Positions 34,347 through 43,727 are shown, numbered from the stretch's first letter. The stretch: 64,000 nt of DNA from Oryzobacter faecalis (GCF_046764005.1 NZ_JBKOFW010000004.1:124001-188000), one strand, 5' to 3'. Numbers and translations are program-made. The notes: generated from the sequence alone by a model not told the origin.

Positions 34347-34382
34347 GAGTGTGAGTCGGGGCATCGCCCGCCTGGGTGTCCC
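34312..34382 (+). ncRNA. ZTP (pfl) riboswitch upstream of purH
   Basis: Key consensus parts in order: GACTGGCG (34320-34327), hairpin GGTGG-GTCA-CCACC (34330-34343), GGGGAG (34344-34349) and, after a linker, CCGCCTGGG (34368-34376), which forms the pseudoknotted ligand pocket. The pfl motif senses ZMP/ZTP (AICAR nucleotides) and typically turns on purH and folate one-carbon genes, and purH follows 37 bases later. The expression platform is probably access to the GAGGAG ribosome site (34405-34410); no clear terminator is seen. The aptamer is fused to the last partial copy of the tandem repeat. Confidence 0.85.
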
Positions 34383-34418
34383 GCAGCGTGACCGACCCGA
34401 CCCCGAGGAGCCCCCACC

Positions 34419-36044
34419 ATGTCCGCCGTCTCCACCCCCGGACCCTCGCAGGACGTCCGACCCGTCCGCCGCGCCCTCGTGTCCGTCTACGACAAGACCG
34501 GGCTCGAGGACCTCGTCCGCGGGCTGCACGAGGCCGGCGTCGCCCTCGTCTCCACCGGCGGCAGCGCCGCGCTCATCGAGTCGCTCGGGCTGCCCGTGAC
34601 CAAGGTCGAGGACCTCACCGGGTTCCCCGAGTGCCTCGAGGGGCGGGTCAAGACGCTGCACCCCCGCGTGCACGCCGGCATCCTGGCCGACACCCGCAAG
34701 CCCGACCACGTGGCCCAGCTCGCCGACCTCGGGGTGGAGGCGTTCGAGCTCGTCGTCGTCAACCTCTACCCGTTCGCGGCCACGGTGGCCTCCGGCGCCA
34801 CCCCGGACGAGTGCGTCGAGCAGATCGACATCGGGGGCCCCTCGATGGTGCGGGCAGCCGCGAAGAACCACCCGAGCGTCGCGGTCGTCACGGACCCGAC
34901 GACGTACGGCGCCGTGCTCGACGCCGTACGCGGCGGCGGGTTCACCCTCGAGGCACGCAAGCGCCTCGCGGCCGAGGCGTTCGTCCACACCGCGACCTAC
35001 GACGTGCACGTCGCCTCGTGGATGGGCAACGCCTACGTCGACACGAGCGACGGCACCGGATTCCCCGCCTGGGTGGGTGGCACCTGGAGCAAGGCGACGA
35101 CGCTGCGTTACGGCGAGAACCCCCACCAGCGAGCAGCCCTGTACACCAACGGTTTCCAGCCGCAGCCGGCCCTCGCCCAGGCGACGCAGCTGCACGGCAA
35201 GGAGATGTCGTACAACAACTACGTCGACGCCGACGCCGCCGTGCGGGCCGCGTACGACCACGGCGACGAGCCGACGGTGGCCGTCATCAAGCACGCGAAC
35301 CCGTGCGGCATCGCCGTCGGTTCCGACGTCGCCGACGCCCACCGCAAGGCCCACGCGTGCGACCCGGTCTCGGCCTTCGGCGGCATCATCGCCACGAACC
35401 GTCCCGTCACCGCCGAGATGGCGCGCACGGTGGCCGACATCTTCACCGAGGTCGTCGTCGCGCCGGGCTTCGAACCCGAGGCGCTCGAGGTCCTCACGGC
35501 GAAGAAGAACATCCGGCTCCTCGAGTGCGCCGCCCCACAGCGTCGCGGCGCCGAGACGCGGCCGATCGGCGGGGGGATGCTCATGCAGGTCCGCGACGCG
35601 GTCGACGCGGTCGTCACGGGAGACGACGGCGCGGTCACCGGGGGCGACGACGCCGCGCACTGGCGCCTCGTCGCGGGGGAGCCGGCCGACGACTCCACCC
35701 TCGCCGACCTCCAGTTCGCCTGGCGGGCGGTGCGCGCGGTGAAGTCGAACGCCATCCTCCTCGCGAGGGACGGCGCCTCGGTCGGCATCGGGATGGGCCA
35801 GGTCAACCGGGTCGACTCCTGCCACCTCGCGGTGTCCCGCGCCGGCGAGGAGCGCGCCCGGGGCGCCGTGGCGTCCTCCGACGCCTTCTTCCCCTTCGCC
35901 GACGGCCTCCAGGTGCTCCTCGACGCCGGGGTGCGCGCGGTCGTCGCCCCCGGTGGCTCGATGCGGGACGCCGAGGTCGTCGAGGCCGCGCGGGCCGCGG
36001 GCGTCACCCTCTACTTCACCGGGACCCGCCACTTCGCCCACTGA
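34419..36044 (+). CDS. purH: Bifunctional AICAR transformylase / IMP cyclohydrolase
   Basis: 541 residues. The N-terminal IMP cyclohydrolase domain (about 15-210) has SVYDKTGLEDL, VSTGGS and the KTLHPRVHAG loop. The C-terminal AICAR formyltransferase domain has RYGENPHQ, KHANPCG and FGGIIATN, with a PFADGLQVL block near the end. It catalyses the last two steps of de novo IMP synthesis; its substrate ZMP is the ligand of the riboswitch in its leader, giving feed-forward control. It converges with the GH3 gene after 18 bases. Confidence 0.95.
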   Translation: MSAVSTPGPSQDVRPVRRALVSVYDKTGLEDLVRGLHEAGVALVSTGGSAALIESLGLPVTKVEDLTGFPECLEGRVKTLHPRVHAGILADTRKPDHVAQLADLGVEAFELVVVNLYPFAATVASGATPDECVEQIDIGGPSMVRAAAKNHPSVAVVTDPTTYGAVLDAVRGGGFTLEARKRLAAEAFVHTATYDVHVASWMGNAYVDTSDGTGFPAWVGGTWSKATTLRYGENPHQRAALYTNGFQPQPALAQATQLHGKEMSYNNYVDADAAVRAAYDHGDEPTVAVIKHANPCGIAVGSDVADAHRKAHACDPVSAFGGIIATNRPVTAEMARTVADIFTEVVVAPGFEPEALEVLTAKKNIRLLECAAPQRRGAETRPIGGGMLMQVRDAVDAVVTGDDGAVTGGDDAAHWRLVAGEPADDSTLADLQFAWRAVRAVKSNAILLARDGASVGIGMGQVNRVDSCHLAVSRAGEERARGAVASSDAFFPFADGLQVLLDAGVRAVVAPGGSMRDAEVVEAARAAGVTLYFTGTRHFAH

Positions 36045-36062
36045 CGCCCCTCCGGAGGTTCC

Positions 36063-37919
36063 TCAGAGCGTCAGGCCCTCGCCGAACCGGAAGAGCGGGT
36101 CCTCGAACCCCGAGACGTCCTCGCCGTGCGCACGCACCTGGTCCATCGACCGGGGCAGGTCGAAGGGGAGGCGACCGCGCGGCGGGATCCGTCCGGTCAG
36201 GGCGTCGAGGAGGGCGTCGTCGCACGAGCCGTAGCTGCCGACGAGCGCCGCGGTGAGCGGCAGCAGCGGCGTCAGCACGGCCGGCCGGTCGAGGACGACG
36301 TCGACGACGAGCGGGCAGGCCGCGGCCACGCGGGCCAGTCGCGCGACCAGCCCCGGGGGGAAGTCGAGGGACCCCTGGTGGAACCACGACTCGAGGAACA
36401 GGTCGGACCGCGCGTCGAAGGGGGCGAAGAGCCGCACGACGGCGACGTCGGCGTCCTCCGGGCGGGCCACCGGCGTCCCGTGCCGCAGCACCGCCTCCTC
36501 CGAGATGTTCTCGGCGTAGATCCGCAGTCCGGCCGGCATGGGCAGCGCCGGCTCGCCATCGCGGGTCCCGTTGTGCAGCACCGTGACCGACGCCGCCTGG
36601 GCTCGGTACCCGGCCGCCCTGAAGTCGTCGCGCCCGACGGTCTCCTCAGCGGCGTCCTCGTCGACGTACGGGTCGTCGAACAACCCGAGGCGGAACTTCA
36701 CGAGGAGGAGGCGGCGCGCCGACTCGTCGATGCGGGCCTCGGTGACCCGGCCCTGGGCGACGAGGTCGAGCAGGAGGTCGACGCACTCCTCCCCGCCGAA
36801 CTGGTCGGCACCGGCGTGGAGGATGAGCTCCATCCGCCCGTGCGGGTCCAGGTGCTCGACACCCCACGCCCGCGCGGGGAGGACCTGGTCGCCGACGTGG
36901 TTGTCGTTGACCAGCTCCCAGTCGGTGACGACGACGCCGTCGTAGCCGAGCCTCTCGCGCAACAGCCCGGTGACGACCTGGCGGTTGTACCCGAACCCGA
37001 CCTCCTCGATCGGCTCGCCGTCGACCTCGAGACCGACCGGCATGCCGTAGTAGGGCATGATCGCCGCGGTCCCGGCCTCGATGGCCGGCGGGAACGGCTT
37101 GAGGTGGTCGCCGAAGCGCCCGCCCGGGTAGACCTGTTCGCGGCCGTAGGGGAAGTGCGCGTCCTCGCCGTCCTTCTGCGGACCCCCGCCGGGGAAGTGC
37201 TTGGTCGTGCAGGCGACCGACCCGGCGCCGAGCGCCTCGCCCTGGAACCCGCGCAGGTACGCCACGCCGAGCTCGCTGACGAGATCGGGGTCCTGGCCGA
37301 AGGTGCCGGCCTGCCGGGCCCAGCGCGGCTCGGTCGCGAGGTCGAGGGTCGGGTGCAGGGCTGCCCTGATGCCGACGGCGCAGTACTCGCGGCGGGCGAT
37401 GTCCGCGAACTCACGCACCGCGTCGACGTCCCGCAGGGCGGCGAGCCCGAGCGGCTCGGGCCACTGCGAGAACGCCTTGGCGGAGAACGAGACCCCGGCG
37501 TTCTCGATGAAGGCGTGCCGGGGGTCGGTCGAGACCGTCACGGGGATGCCGTGCGGCGTCCGCTCGGCGAGGGCCTGGAGGGCGTTGTGCCAGCGCGCCG
37601 CCATCCGGGCGTCCTCGAGCGCATGGACGTTGAAGTGCGTCAGGTGCTTGTCGAGGACGACCGTGCTCGTCGGGGACTTGCTGATCGCCCCGGGGGCCTC
37701 GAGGAGGGTCCCGTCACCACCGGCCTCGATGACCGTCTGGAACATCAACCCGGCCTTCTCCGCGAGCGAGAGCCGGCCCAGCAGGTCCTCGGTCCGCTCC
37801 TCGGGGGAGAGGCGCGGGTCCTCGTAGGGGTCCATGACGCCGTTGCCGTTGAGGTCACGGAAGGCGACGCCGCCCGGCCCGGTGGACCGGACGGCGCCGC
37901 CGACGTGCGGTTCAGCCAT
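36063..37919 (-). CDS. Glycoside hydrolase family 3 (beta-glucosidase type)
   Basis: 618 residues. The N-terminus has a DLNGNGVMDPYED calcium-binding-like loop (22-34). The (beta/alpha)8 domain includes TKHFPGGG (239-246) and the nucleophile Asp333 in VVTDWELVND; the C-terminal domain (about 430-618) is the alpha/beta sandwich. There is no signal peptide, so it is probably cytoplasmic and acts on imported oligosaccharides. The start overlaps the upstream glycoamylase-fold gene by eight bases and it is the last gene of the LacI-ABC operon. A related GH3 activity such as beta-xylosidase is possible. Confidence 0.85.
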   Translation of the reverse strand: MAEPHVGGAVRSTGPGGVAFRDLNGNGVMDPYEDPRLSPEERTEDLLGRLSLAEKAGLMFQTVIEAGGDGTLLEAPGAISKSPTSTVVLDKHLTHFNVHALEDARMAARWHNALQALAERTPHGIPVTVSTDPRHAFIENAGVSFSAKAFSQWPEPLGLAALRDVDAVREFADIARREYCAVGIRAALHPTLDLATEPRWARQAGTFGQDPDLVSELGVAYLRGFQGEALGAGSVACTTKHFPGGGPQKDGEDAHFPYGREQVYPGGRFGDHLKPFPPAIEAGTAAIMPYYGMPVGLEVDGEPIEEVGFGYNRQVVTGLLRERLGYDGVVVTDWELVNDNHVGDQVLPARAWGVEHLDPHGRMELILHAGADQFGGEECVDLLLDLVAQGRVTEARIDESARRLLLVKFRLGLFDDPYVDEDAAEETVGRDDFRAAGYRAQAASVTVLHNGTRDGEPALPMPAGLRIYAENISEEAVLRHGTPVARPEDADVAVVRLFAPFDARSDLFLESWFHQGSLDFPPGLVARLARVAAACPLVVDVVLDRPAVLTPLLPLTAALVGSYGSCDDALLDALTGRIPPRGRLPFDLPRSMDQVRAHGEDVSGFEDPLFRFGEGLTL

Positions 37920-39504
37920 CGATGACACCGGCGCCGAACTCCTCCATCCCGATGACGGGGCGCAGCTTCGCCTCGACGGCGCGGGTGCTGAACGCCTTGC
38001 GCAGCACGCCCTTGGCGAGGACGTTGCCGAGGGCGCCCATGACCATGGCCTGGTCGAGCGAGAGGTAGCGGCGGGCGATCGTGCCGCTCTTGACGGCGAC
38101 CGAGTCGAAGAAGCCTCCGCTGCCGTAGGCACCGAGCTGCTCCTGGATCCGGATGAGGTTCGAGGTCGCCTCGCCGCGCTCGTACATCATCCCGAGGAAC
38201 GACGCGTGCGGGGTGACGACACCGTCGCCCCACGTCGGGTTCGTCGCCGTGCCCTCGCGGCACTCGCCGAAGCCGATGTCGTACTTCGTGCTCTCCTGGT
38301 CGGAGTAGTAGCCGTCGGGGTTCATGCCCAGGGCGTCGAGGCCGTACTCGCGGTAGCCGCCGGCGGGGTTGCTCGCGGGGGAGAAGCCCCAGTAGCCGTA
38401 GCCCGCCTCCTCCATGCCGTGCTCGCGCTCGGCGCGCACGTGGAGGGGGTGGTTCAGGCCCCAGCTGCGCGGCGCCCAGGTCTCCTCGGGGACGAACACC
38501 GCGGGCATGAGCTCCTCGAACATGCTTCCGCCCCAGCCGGGCACGATGTGCATGCCGCGGTAGGTGTACGCGCCCTCGAACACCTCGACGCCGAGGTAGG
38601 TCCGGGTCTCGCCGACCGGCTGCATCTCGTGCCAGCTCCAGTCGCAGCTCGCGGGGAAGGTGCGCCACGCGGCGAAGTAGTGCTTCGCCGGGACCTGGCC
38701 GGTGAGGATTCCGAGGTAGCTCGTGATGCGCGTCTCGGAGACGATCGTGTCGTAGTGGTGGGTGGTGAGCCAGACGTCCTCGCCGCCGATGTGGGTGCCC
38801 TGGTAGGTGCCGCCGGGGCGGCCGTCGGCGAACGGGTAGAAGCCGCCGTGCATGAGGCCGCCGGTGCGGACCGTCGGGTGGCCGTCGGCGCCGTCGCCCG
38901 GGTTGTAGAAGGCGTCCCAGCGCATGCCGTCGAAGAGGGCCCTGGCGCGCGGGCCGGCCACCGGGTCGGCGTTGGCCACGACGAGGAGGGCGGCACCGAG
39001 CCAGCCGCTGTCGACGCTGGACACGAACGGCTCGACCGGGTCGCCGCTCTCCGGCCAGGTGCGCAGCGTCTCGCCGGTGGCCTCGTCGTACCAGTTGAAG
39101 TACATGCCGCTCGGCTCGTGGTGCTCCATGCCCTCGAGGGTCTCGATGGTCTGCAGGAGCCGGCGGCTGCAGTCGGCGGCGGTGATGATGCCGAGCTCGC
39201 GGGCGACGACCGCCGACCACATGTAGCCGCCGATGTTCGTCGGCGAGGTGTAGCCCGACCGGTCGCCCGCCGCGAGCGACTCGGGGATGTTGTCGGCGGG
39301 CAGGCCGGTGTCGGGGTCGGTCATCGCGTCCAGGCTGCGCCAGGTGTCGGCGGCCCAGCGGTGCAGTCGGGAGTTCGGGACGAGGCCGGGGCGGCCAGAT
39401 GCGGCGGCCGCGGACTGCGGGGCGAGGCCGAGGGCGGCGAGGGAGGCGGCGCCCCCGACGAGGAGCTGGCGGCGGCCCAGGGCAGGCAGGGTGAGGTCGG
39501 TCAT
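37912..39504 (-). CDS. Tat-exported glycoamylase-domain protein (PF10091; GH144 / beta-1,2-glucanase-like)
   Basis: 530 residues with a twin-arginine signal (LGRRQLLVGGAAS, about 9-21) and an Ala-rich cleavage region near 35. The mature alpha/alpha barrel has the blocks DPDTGLPADN, TSPTNIGGY, SGMYFNWYD and SSVDSGWLG, typical of the PF10091 domain that includes GH144 endo-beta-1,2-glucanases and GH189. It would act outside the membrane, shortening a glucan for the ABC transporter encoded upstream, with the GH3 enzyme finishing inside. Exact linkage specificity is inferred from family membership. Confidence 0.8.
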   Translation of the reverse strand: MTDLTLPALGRRQLLVGGAASLAALGLAPQSAAAASGRPGLVPNSRLHRWAADTWRSLDAMTDPDTGLPADNIPESLAAGDRSGYTSPTNIGGYMWSAVVARELGIITAADCSRRLLQTIETLEGMEHHEPSGMYFNWYDEATGETLRTWPESGDPVEPFVSSVDSGWLGAALLVVANADPVAGPRARALFDGMRWDAFYNPGDGADGHPTVRTGGLMHGGFYPFADGRPGGTYQGTHIGGEDVWLTTHHYDTIVSETRITSYLGILTGQVPAKHYFAAWRTFPASCDWSWHEMQPVGETRTYLGVEVFEGAYTYRGMHIVPGWGGSMFEELMPAVFVPEETWAPRSWGLNHPLHVRAEREHGMEEAGYGYWGFSPASNPAGGYREYGLDALGMNPDGYYSDQESTKYDIGFGECREGTATNPTWGDGVVTPHASFLGMMYERGEATSNLIRIQEQLGAYGSGGFFDSVAVKSGTIARRYLSLDQAMVMGALGNVLAKGVLRKAFSTRAVEAKLRPVIGMEEFGAGVIDG

Positions 39505-39566
39505 GGTGTGACTCCGTTCGTCTGCGGCGCGCGGTCGCGACGCTGTTCGGTGGTCGTTCGGTCGGC

Positions 39567-39593
39567 CGGCCCGGGCCCGGGTGGGCCGGGCCG
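39567..39593 (-). other. Hairpin in the gap between the permease and glycoamylase-domain genes
   Basis: A GC-only stem (CGGCCCG at 39567-39573 with CGGGCCG at 39587-39593) lies in the only sizeable gap (98 bases) of the sugar operon. It may stabilise the upstream transporter mRNA or attenuate the glycosidase genes. Confidence 0.3.
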
Positions 39594-39602
39594 CTGGGTC
39601 GG

Positions 39603-40427
39603 CTACTTGATGCCGGTGGTGGCGATGCCCTCGATGACGCGGCGCTGGAAGGCCAGGAACACGGCGAGCACCGGGATGACGACGACCGTCGCCCCCGCGA
39701 GCAGCAGCCCGTAGTTCGTGGAGTTCTGACCCTTGGCGTACAGGGCGAGCGCCACCGGGAGGGTGTAGGTGTCCTCGGTCTGGGCCACGACGAGCGGCCA
39801 GAGGAAGTTGTTCCAGCTGCCGAGGAAGGTGAGGATGCCGAGGGTGGCGAGCGCGGGCCCGCACAGCGGCAGGATGATCCGGGCGAAGATCCGCAGCTCG
39901 CCCGCACCGTCGACGCGTCCGGCGTCGAGGAGGTCGCGCGGCAGGCCGAGGATGAACTGCCGCATGAGGAACACCCCGAAGGGCGCCACGAGGAACGGCA
40001 GGATCAGGCCGGGGAGGCTGTCGATGAGGCCCGCGTTCGCCACGAGGACGAACAGCGGCACGAAGGTCACGACGCCCGGGATGAGCAGGGTGCCCATGAC
40101 GAGGGTGAACAGGACCTTCTTGCCGCGGAACTCGAGCATCGCCAGGGCGTACCCGAGCATCGAGCAGAACAGCAGGTTGCCGACGGTCACGACGACCGCG
40201 ACGACGGTGGAGTTGAGGAAGTACGTCCCGAAGTCGAGCCGGGAGAACAGCTGCGTGTAGTTGTCGAGCGACGCCGTCTCGGGCCACCACGTCGGGGGGC
40301 TCTGGCGCAGCTCGGTCGTCGACTTGAAGCTGCCGAGCACCATCCAGACGAACGGTGCGGCGACGGCGACGAGCGCGACGGTGAGGATGCCGTAGAGCCA
40401 CCACTGGCCCTTGGTCGTGCGGTTCAC
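39603..40427 (-). CDS. Carbohydrate ABC transporter permease (MalG type)
   Basis: 274 residues from GTG 40427, six transmembrane helices. The EAA loop that docks with the ATPase is visible as DAGRVDGAGELRIFARIILP (about 167-186). It pairs with the MalF-type permease seven bases upstream. No ATPase gene is in the operon, so it likely uses a shared MsiK-type ATPase encoded elsewhere, as is usual in actinobacteria. Confidence 0.9.
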   Translation of the reverse strand: MNRTTKGQWWLYGILTVALVAVAAPFVWMVLGSFKSTTELRQSPPTWWPETASLDNYTQLFSRLDFGTYFLNSTVVAVVVTVGNLLFCSMLGYALAMLEFRGKKVLFTLVMGTLLIPGVVTFVPLFVLVANAGLIDSLPGLILPFLVAPFGVFLMRQFILGLPRDLLDAGRVDGAGELRIFARIILPLCGPALATLGILTFLGSWNNFLWPLVVAQTEDTYTLPVALALYAKGQNSTNYGLLLAGATVVVIPVLAVFLAFQRRVIEGIATTGIK

Positions 40428-40434
40428 GTCCTGC

Positions 40435-41382
40435 TCACCCCTTCTCGCGCAGCGCGCGGAACTGGAGGGCCGTGACCAGGGCCACGACGACGAAGATGAT
40501 GTAGCTCAGCGAGGCGGCGTAGCCGTAGTTCCCGAACCCGAACTGCCGGTACGTGTACAGCGACATCGAGATCGTGCTGTCGAGCGGGCCGCCGTTCGTC
40601 ATGACGAAGGGCTCCTCGAAGAACTGCAGGTAGCCGATCATCGTCGTCACGGAGACGAACAGCATGGTCGGCTTCAGCAGCGGCAGGGTGATGTACCGGA
40701 ACCGCTGCCAGGCGTTGGCGCCGTCGATCGCGGCGGCCTCGTGGAGGTTCCACGGCACCGCCTGCAGGCCCGCGAGGAAGATGATCATGCCCGTCCCGAA
40801 GTTGCGCCAGGCGGCCATGAGGATGAGCGCCGGCATGGCCCAGTTCGGGTCGCCGAGCCAGTTCGGACCGGTGATGCCGACCCACCCGAGCACGGTGTTG
40901 ATGAGGCCGAACTCGCGCTGGAGGAGGAACTGCCAGACGACGGCGACGGCCACGATCGAGGTGATGACCGGCGTGTAGAACCCGAGCCGGAAGAAGGCGC
41001 GGAAGCGGGTGATCCCCCGGTCGAGCGCGACCGCCGCGGCGAGGGCGAGGAGCAGGGTCAGCGGGACGCCGACGACGACGAAGTACGCCGTGTTGCGGAC
41101 CGCCTGGAGGAACTTCTCGTCACCGAGGGCCCGGGTGTAGTTGTCCAGGGCCACGATGTCGACCGAGAACGGCGACCGCAGGTCCGCGGCCCGGGTGTCG
41201 GTGAAGCTCATGAAGAGCGACTGCGCGACCGGCCAGACCGTGAAGACGAGGAAGAGGACGCAGAACGGCAGGGCGAGGACCCAGGCCGCCCGACCCTCCC
41301 GGAGGCCCGTCCTGGGACGGGACCTCCGGGGGGCGGGGTCCTCCTGACGCACCGTGGTGGCGTCGGAGGTGGCGGTGGTCAT
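40435..41382 (-). CDS. Carbohydrate ABC transporter permease (MalF type)
   Basis: 315 residues. A disordered Arg/Pro-rich N-terminus (1-32) is followed by six helices. The EAA motif is HEAAAIDGANAWQRFRYITL (about 219-238). It forms the membrane channel with the MalG-type partner and receives sugar from the lipoprotein encoded just upstream, with one base between stop and start. Confidence 0.9.
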   Translation of the reverse strand: MTTATSDATTVRQEDPAPRRSRPRTGLREGRAAWVLALPFCVLFLVFTVWPVAQSLFMSFTDTRAADLRSPFSVDIVALDNYTRALGDEKFLQAVRNTAYFVVVGVPLTLLLALAAAVALDRGITRFRAFFRLGFYTPVITSIVAVAVVWQFLLQREFGLINTVLGWVGITGPNWLGDPNWAMPALILMAAWRNFGTGMIIFLAGLQAVPWNLHEAAAIDGANAWQRFRYITLPLLKPTMLFVSVTTMIGYLQFFEEPFVMTNGGPLDSTISMSLYTYRQFGFGNYGYAASLSYIIFVVVALVTALQFRALREKG

Positions 41383-41383
41383 G

Positions 41384-42664
41384 TCAGCTGCCGGTGCCGA
41401 TCGAGTCGGCCTGGCTCTGCACCGTCTTCAGCGCCGCCGCGGGGTCGGCCCCGGTCTTGGTCACCTTCTCCATCTCGGTGTCGAAGGCGGTGACGACCTG
41501 CTCCCACGTGGGGAACGACGGCGGTGCCTGGGCGGTCTCGAGCTGCTTGCCGAAGACGGCGAGCTTCTCGTCGCTGGCGAGGGCCGGGTCCTGCCAGGCG
41601 CTCTTCACCGACGGCAGGTCGGTGGAGATGCCGTACCACTTGGCCTGGGTCTTGGCGTCGCCGAGGAACTGGACGAACTTCCAGGCGGTGTCGCGGTTCT
41701 TCGAGTTCTTGAACACGGCGAGGTTCGAGCCGCCGACGAACGAGCTGGACTGCTTGTCGGCCGGGATCTGGAAGACGCCGTACTTGTCCTTGAACGCCTC
41801 ACCGCCGCCCGCCTTCTCGACCGCGGACATCATCCACGGGCCGGAGATGAACATCGGGACCTTGCCGCTGACGAAGTCGGGCTCGGTCGTCGGGGTCGCC
41901 GGGGCGGCCTTGTCCGAGATGCCGTCGGTGAAGAAGGACTGGTAGTACTCGGCGGCCTTGAGGACCTCGGGGCTGTCGAAGTTGTACGCCTTGCCGCCGT
42001 CCTTGGTGAGGTCGGCGCCGGCCGACCACGCGAAGGGCATGATCGACTGCCACGAGCCGACGCCGCCGGCCTGCAGACCGATGCCGTACTTCGCGCCGGC
42101 CTTGTCCTGCATCGCCTTGGCCATGTCCTTCAGGCCCTGCCAGTCGGTCGGCGGGGTGGTGAAGCCGGCCTTCTCGGCGAGGTCGGTGCGGTAGTAGACG
42201 AGGCGGGTCTCGACGTACCACGGGATGCCGTAGGAGGTGCCACCCACCTCGGTGGTCTTCTGGGCGCCCTCGAAGAAGACGCTCTTGTCGATCTCGGCGG
42301 GGGTGGGGTCGAGCGCGCCCATCTTGGCAAACTCGCCCATCCACGTGGTCCCGACCATCGCGACGTCCGGGGTCTTGTTCGCGGTGATGGCGGTGGTGAA
42401 CTTGTCGTGCGCCGCGTCCCAGGGGATGGCGGTCACCTCGACCTTGGTGCCGGGGTTGGCGGCCTCGAACTCCTTGGTGAGCTCGGGCAGCTTCTCGCCC
42501 TCGGCGCCCATGGCCCACACCGTGATGGTGCCCTTGGCGGCGCCGGAGCCGATCGCCTCGCCGGTCTCGCCGCCGGTGCTGCCGCCCTCCTCTCGGCCGC
42601 AGGCGCTCAGGGTCAGGGCGACGGCCGCCAGGCCGGCGACGGTGATGGTGGAGGTGCGTCTCAT
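41384..42664 (-). CDS. Sugar ABC transporter substrate-binding lipoprotein (family 1)
   Basis: 426 residues. Lipoprotein signal with lipobox LSAC (Cys22), a Gly/Ser/Glu linker and the two-lobed fold with ITVWAMG (about 47-53) and the hinge GPWMM block near 282. The start overlaps the LacI gene stop (ATGA), so binding protein and regulator are coupled. It captures an oligosaccharide, predicted to be a beta-glucan fragment from operon context. Confidence 0.9.
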   Translation of the reverse strand: MRRTSTITVAGLAAVALTLSACGREEGGSTGGETGEAIGSGAAKGTITVWAMGAEGEKLPELTKEFEAANPGTKVEVTAIPWDAAHDKFTTAITANKTPDVAMVGTTWMGEFAKMGALDPTPAEIDKSVFFEGAQKTTEVGGTSYGIPWYVETRLVYYRTDLAEKAGFTTPPTDWQGLKDMAKAMQDKAGAKYGIGLQAGGVGSWQSIMPFAWSAGADLTKDGGKAYNFDSPEVLKAAEYYQSFFTDGISDKAAPATPTTEPDFVSGKVPMFISGPWMMSAVEKAGGGEAFKDKYGVFQIPADKQSSSFVGGSNLAVFKNSKNRDTAWKFVQFLGDAKTQAKWYGISTDLPSVKSAWQDPALASDEKLAVFGKQLETAQAPPSFPTWEQVVTAFDTEMEKVTKTGADPAAALKTVQSQADSIGTGS

Positions 42665-43716
42665 CGGGGGTCTCGCTTTCTGGGTGGGGCGGGGGAGACG
42701 GTGTTCGTTCGTGAGGGCGCCGGGCAGCCGCAGGAACTGCGGATGACGACCTCGGTGGGCAGGACGTGGAGCAGGGCGCCGGAGGGGGCGCCGCTCACGA
42801 GGTCGTGGAGGCGGTCGGCGGCGAGTGCCCCGACCTCCTGCACGGGTTGGCGGACGGTCGTGAGGCCCGGGCGGACGTACCGCGCGGTCATCACGTCGTC
42901 CCACCCGACGACCGCGAGGTCGCCGGGGACGTCGAGGCCGGCGTCGAGGACGCGCGACATGATGGACAGGGCGAGCTCGTCGTTGCCGCAGACGAGCGCG
43001 TCGGTGCTCAGCTCGCCGGAGATGATCCGGTCGGCGACCGCCGCGCCCTCGCGCTCGCGGAAGGGCGCGAGCACGGGTGCGGCGGGCACGAGGCCGCGCC
43101 CGGCGTGGGCGGCGAGGAAGCCCTCGTGCCGCTCGTGGACGTCACGCGCGGCGCCGGGGTCACCGACGAAGAGCAGCCGGCTGCGGCCGTGGTCGAGCAG
43201 GTGCTCGGTCAGGGTGCGGGCGCTCTCGACGTTCTCGGTGAGGATGACCTCGGTGTCGGGGCGGCCCTGGCCGGCGATGACGACGAGCGGCTTGCTGCTG
43301 GCCCGGACGTGGCTGACGTCGGCACCCATGACCGCGACGCCGTCGACCTGGCTGGCGAGCGTGCGCAGCGCGCGGCCGTGGTCGTCCTTGGTGCCGGCGA
43401 TGACGAGCATGACGCTCTGGTGCAGCTCGGCGGCGCGGGTCTCGAAGCCGACGAGGAGCTCGGAGTAGTAGGGGCCGCTCAGCTCGGGGAGCACGAGGCC
43501 GAAGGCGGCGTGCTGTCGCGCGGCGAGGCTGCGCGCGGCGCCGGAGGGCAGGTAGTCGAGGGCGCGGACGGCGTCGAGGACCTTCTCGCGGGTCTTCTCG
43601 GTGACGAGGTGGGAGCCCTGGAGGACACGCGACACCGTGGCGATCGACACCTGCGCGAGGTCGGCGACCGCGTAGATCGTCGCCGCCTGCTGGCGTCCGC
43701 GTGACTGCTCCGTCAT
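42661..43716 (-). CDS. LacI family transcriptional regulator of the sugar operon
   Basis: 351 residues from ATG 43716; the AAGGATGAGG stretch just upstream fits as its ribosome site, whereas the ATG at 43725 has none. HTH about 13-36 (IYAVADLAQVSIATVSRVL) with the hinge helix LPSGAARSLA near 58-67, then a periplasmic-binding-like effector domain with WDDV near 274. A palindromic operator at 43728-43743 lies directly before the gene, so it probably represses its own operon, including the transporter and glycosidases, until a sugar binds. Confidence 0.88.
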   Translation of the reverse strand: MTEQSRGRQQAATIYAVADLAQVSIATVSRVLQGSHLVTEKTREKVLDAVRALDYLPSGAARSLAARQHAAFGLVLPELSGPYYSELLVGFETRAAELHQSVMLVIAGTKDDHGRALRTLASQVDGVAVMGADVSHVRASSKPLVVIAGQGRPDTEVILTENVESARTLTEHLLDHGRSRLLFVGDPGAARDVHERHEGFLAAHAGRGLVPAAPVLAPFREREGAAVADRIISGELSTDALVCGNDELALSIMSRVLDAGLDVPGDLAVVGWDDVMTARYVRPGLTTVRQPVQEVGALAADRLHDLVSGAPSGALLHVLPTEVVIRSSCGCPAPSRTNTVSPAPPRKRDPR

Positions 43717-43727
43717 CCGCCTCATCC

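Noticed and set aside
34031..34391. Short open frames made of repeated peptides over the 77-bp repeat.
   Set aside because: The repeat is explained by the riboswitch half-aptamer; the peptides appear in several frames on both strands and have no ribosome site.
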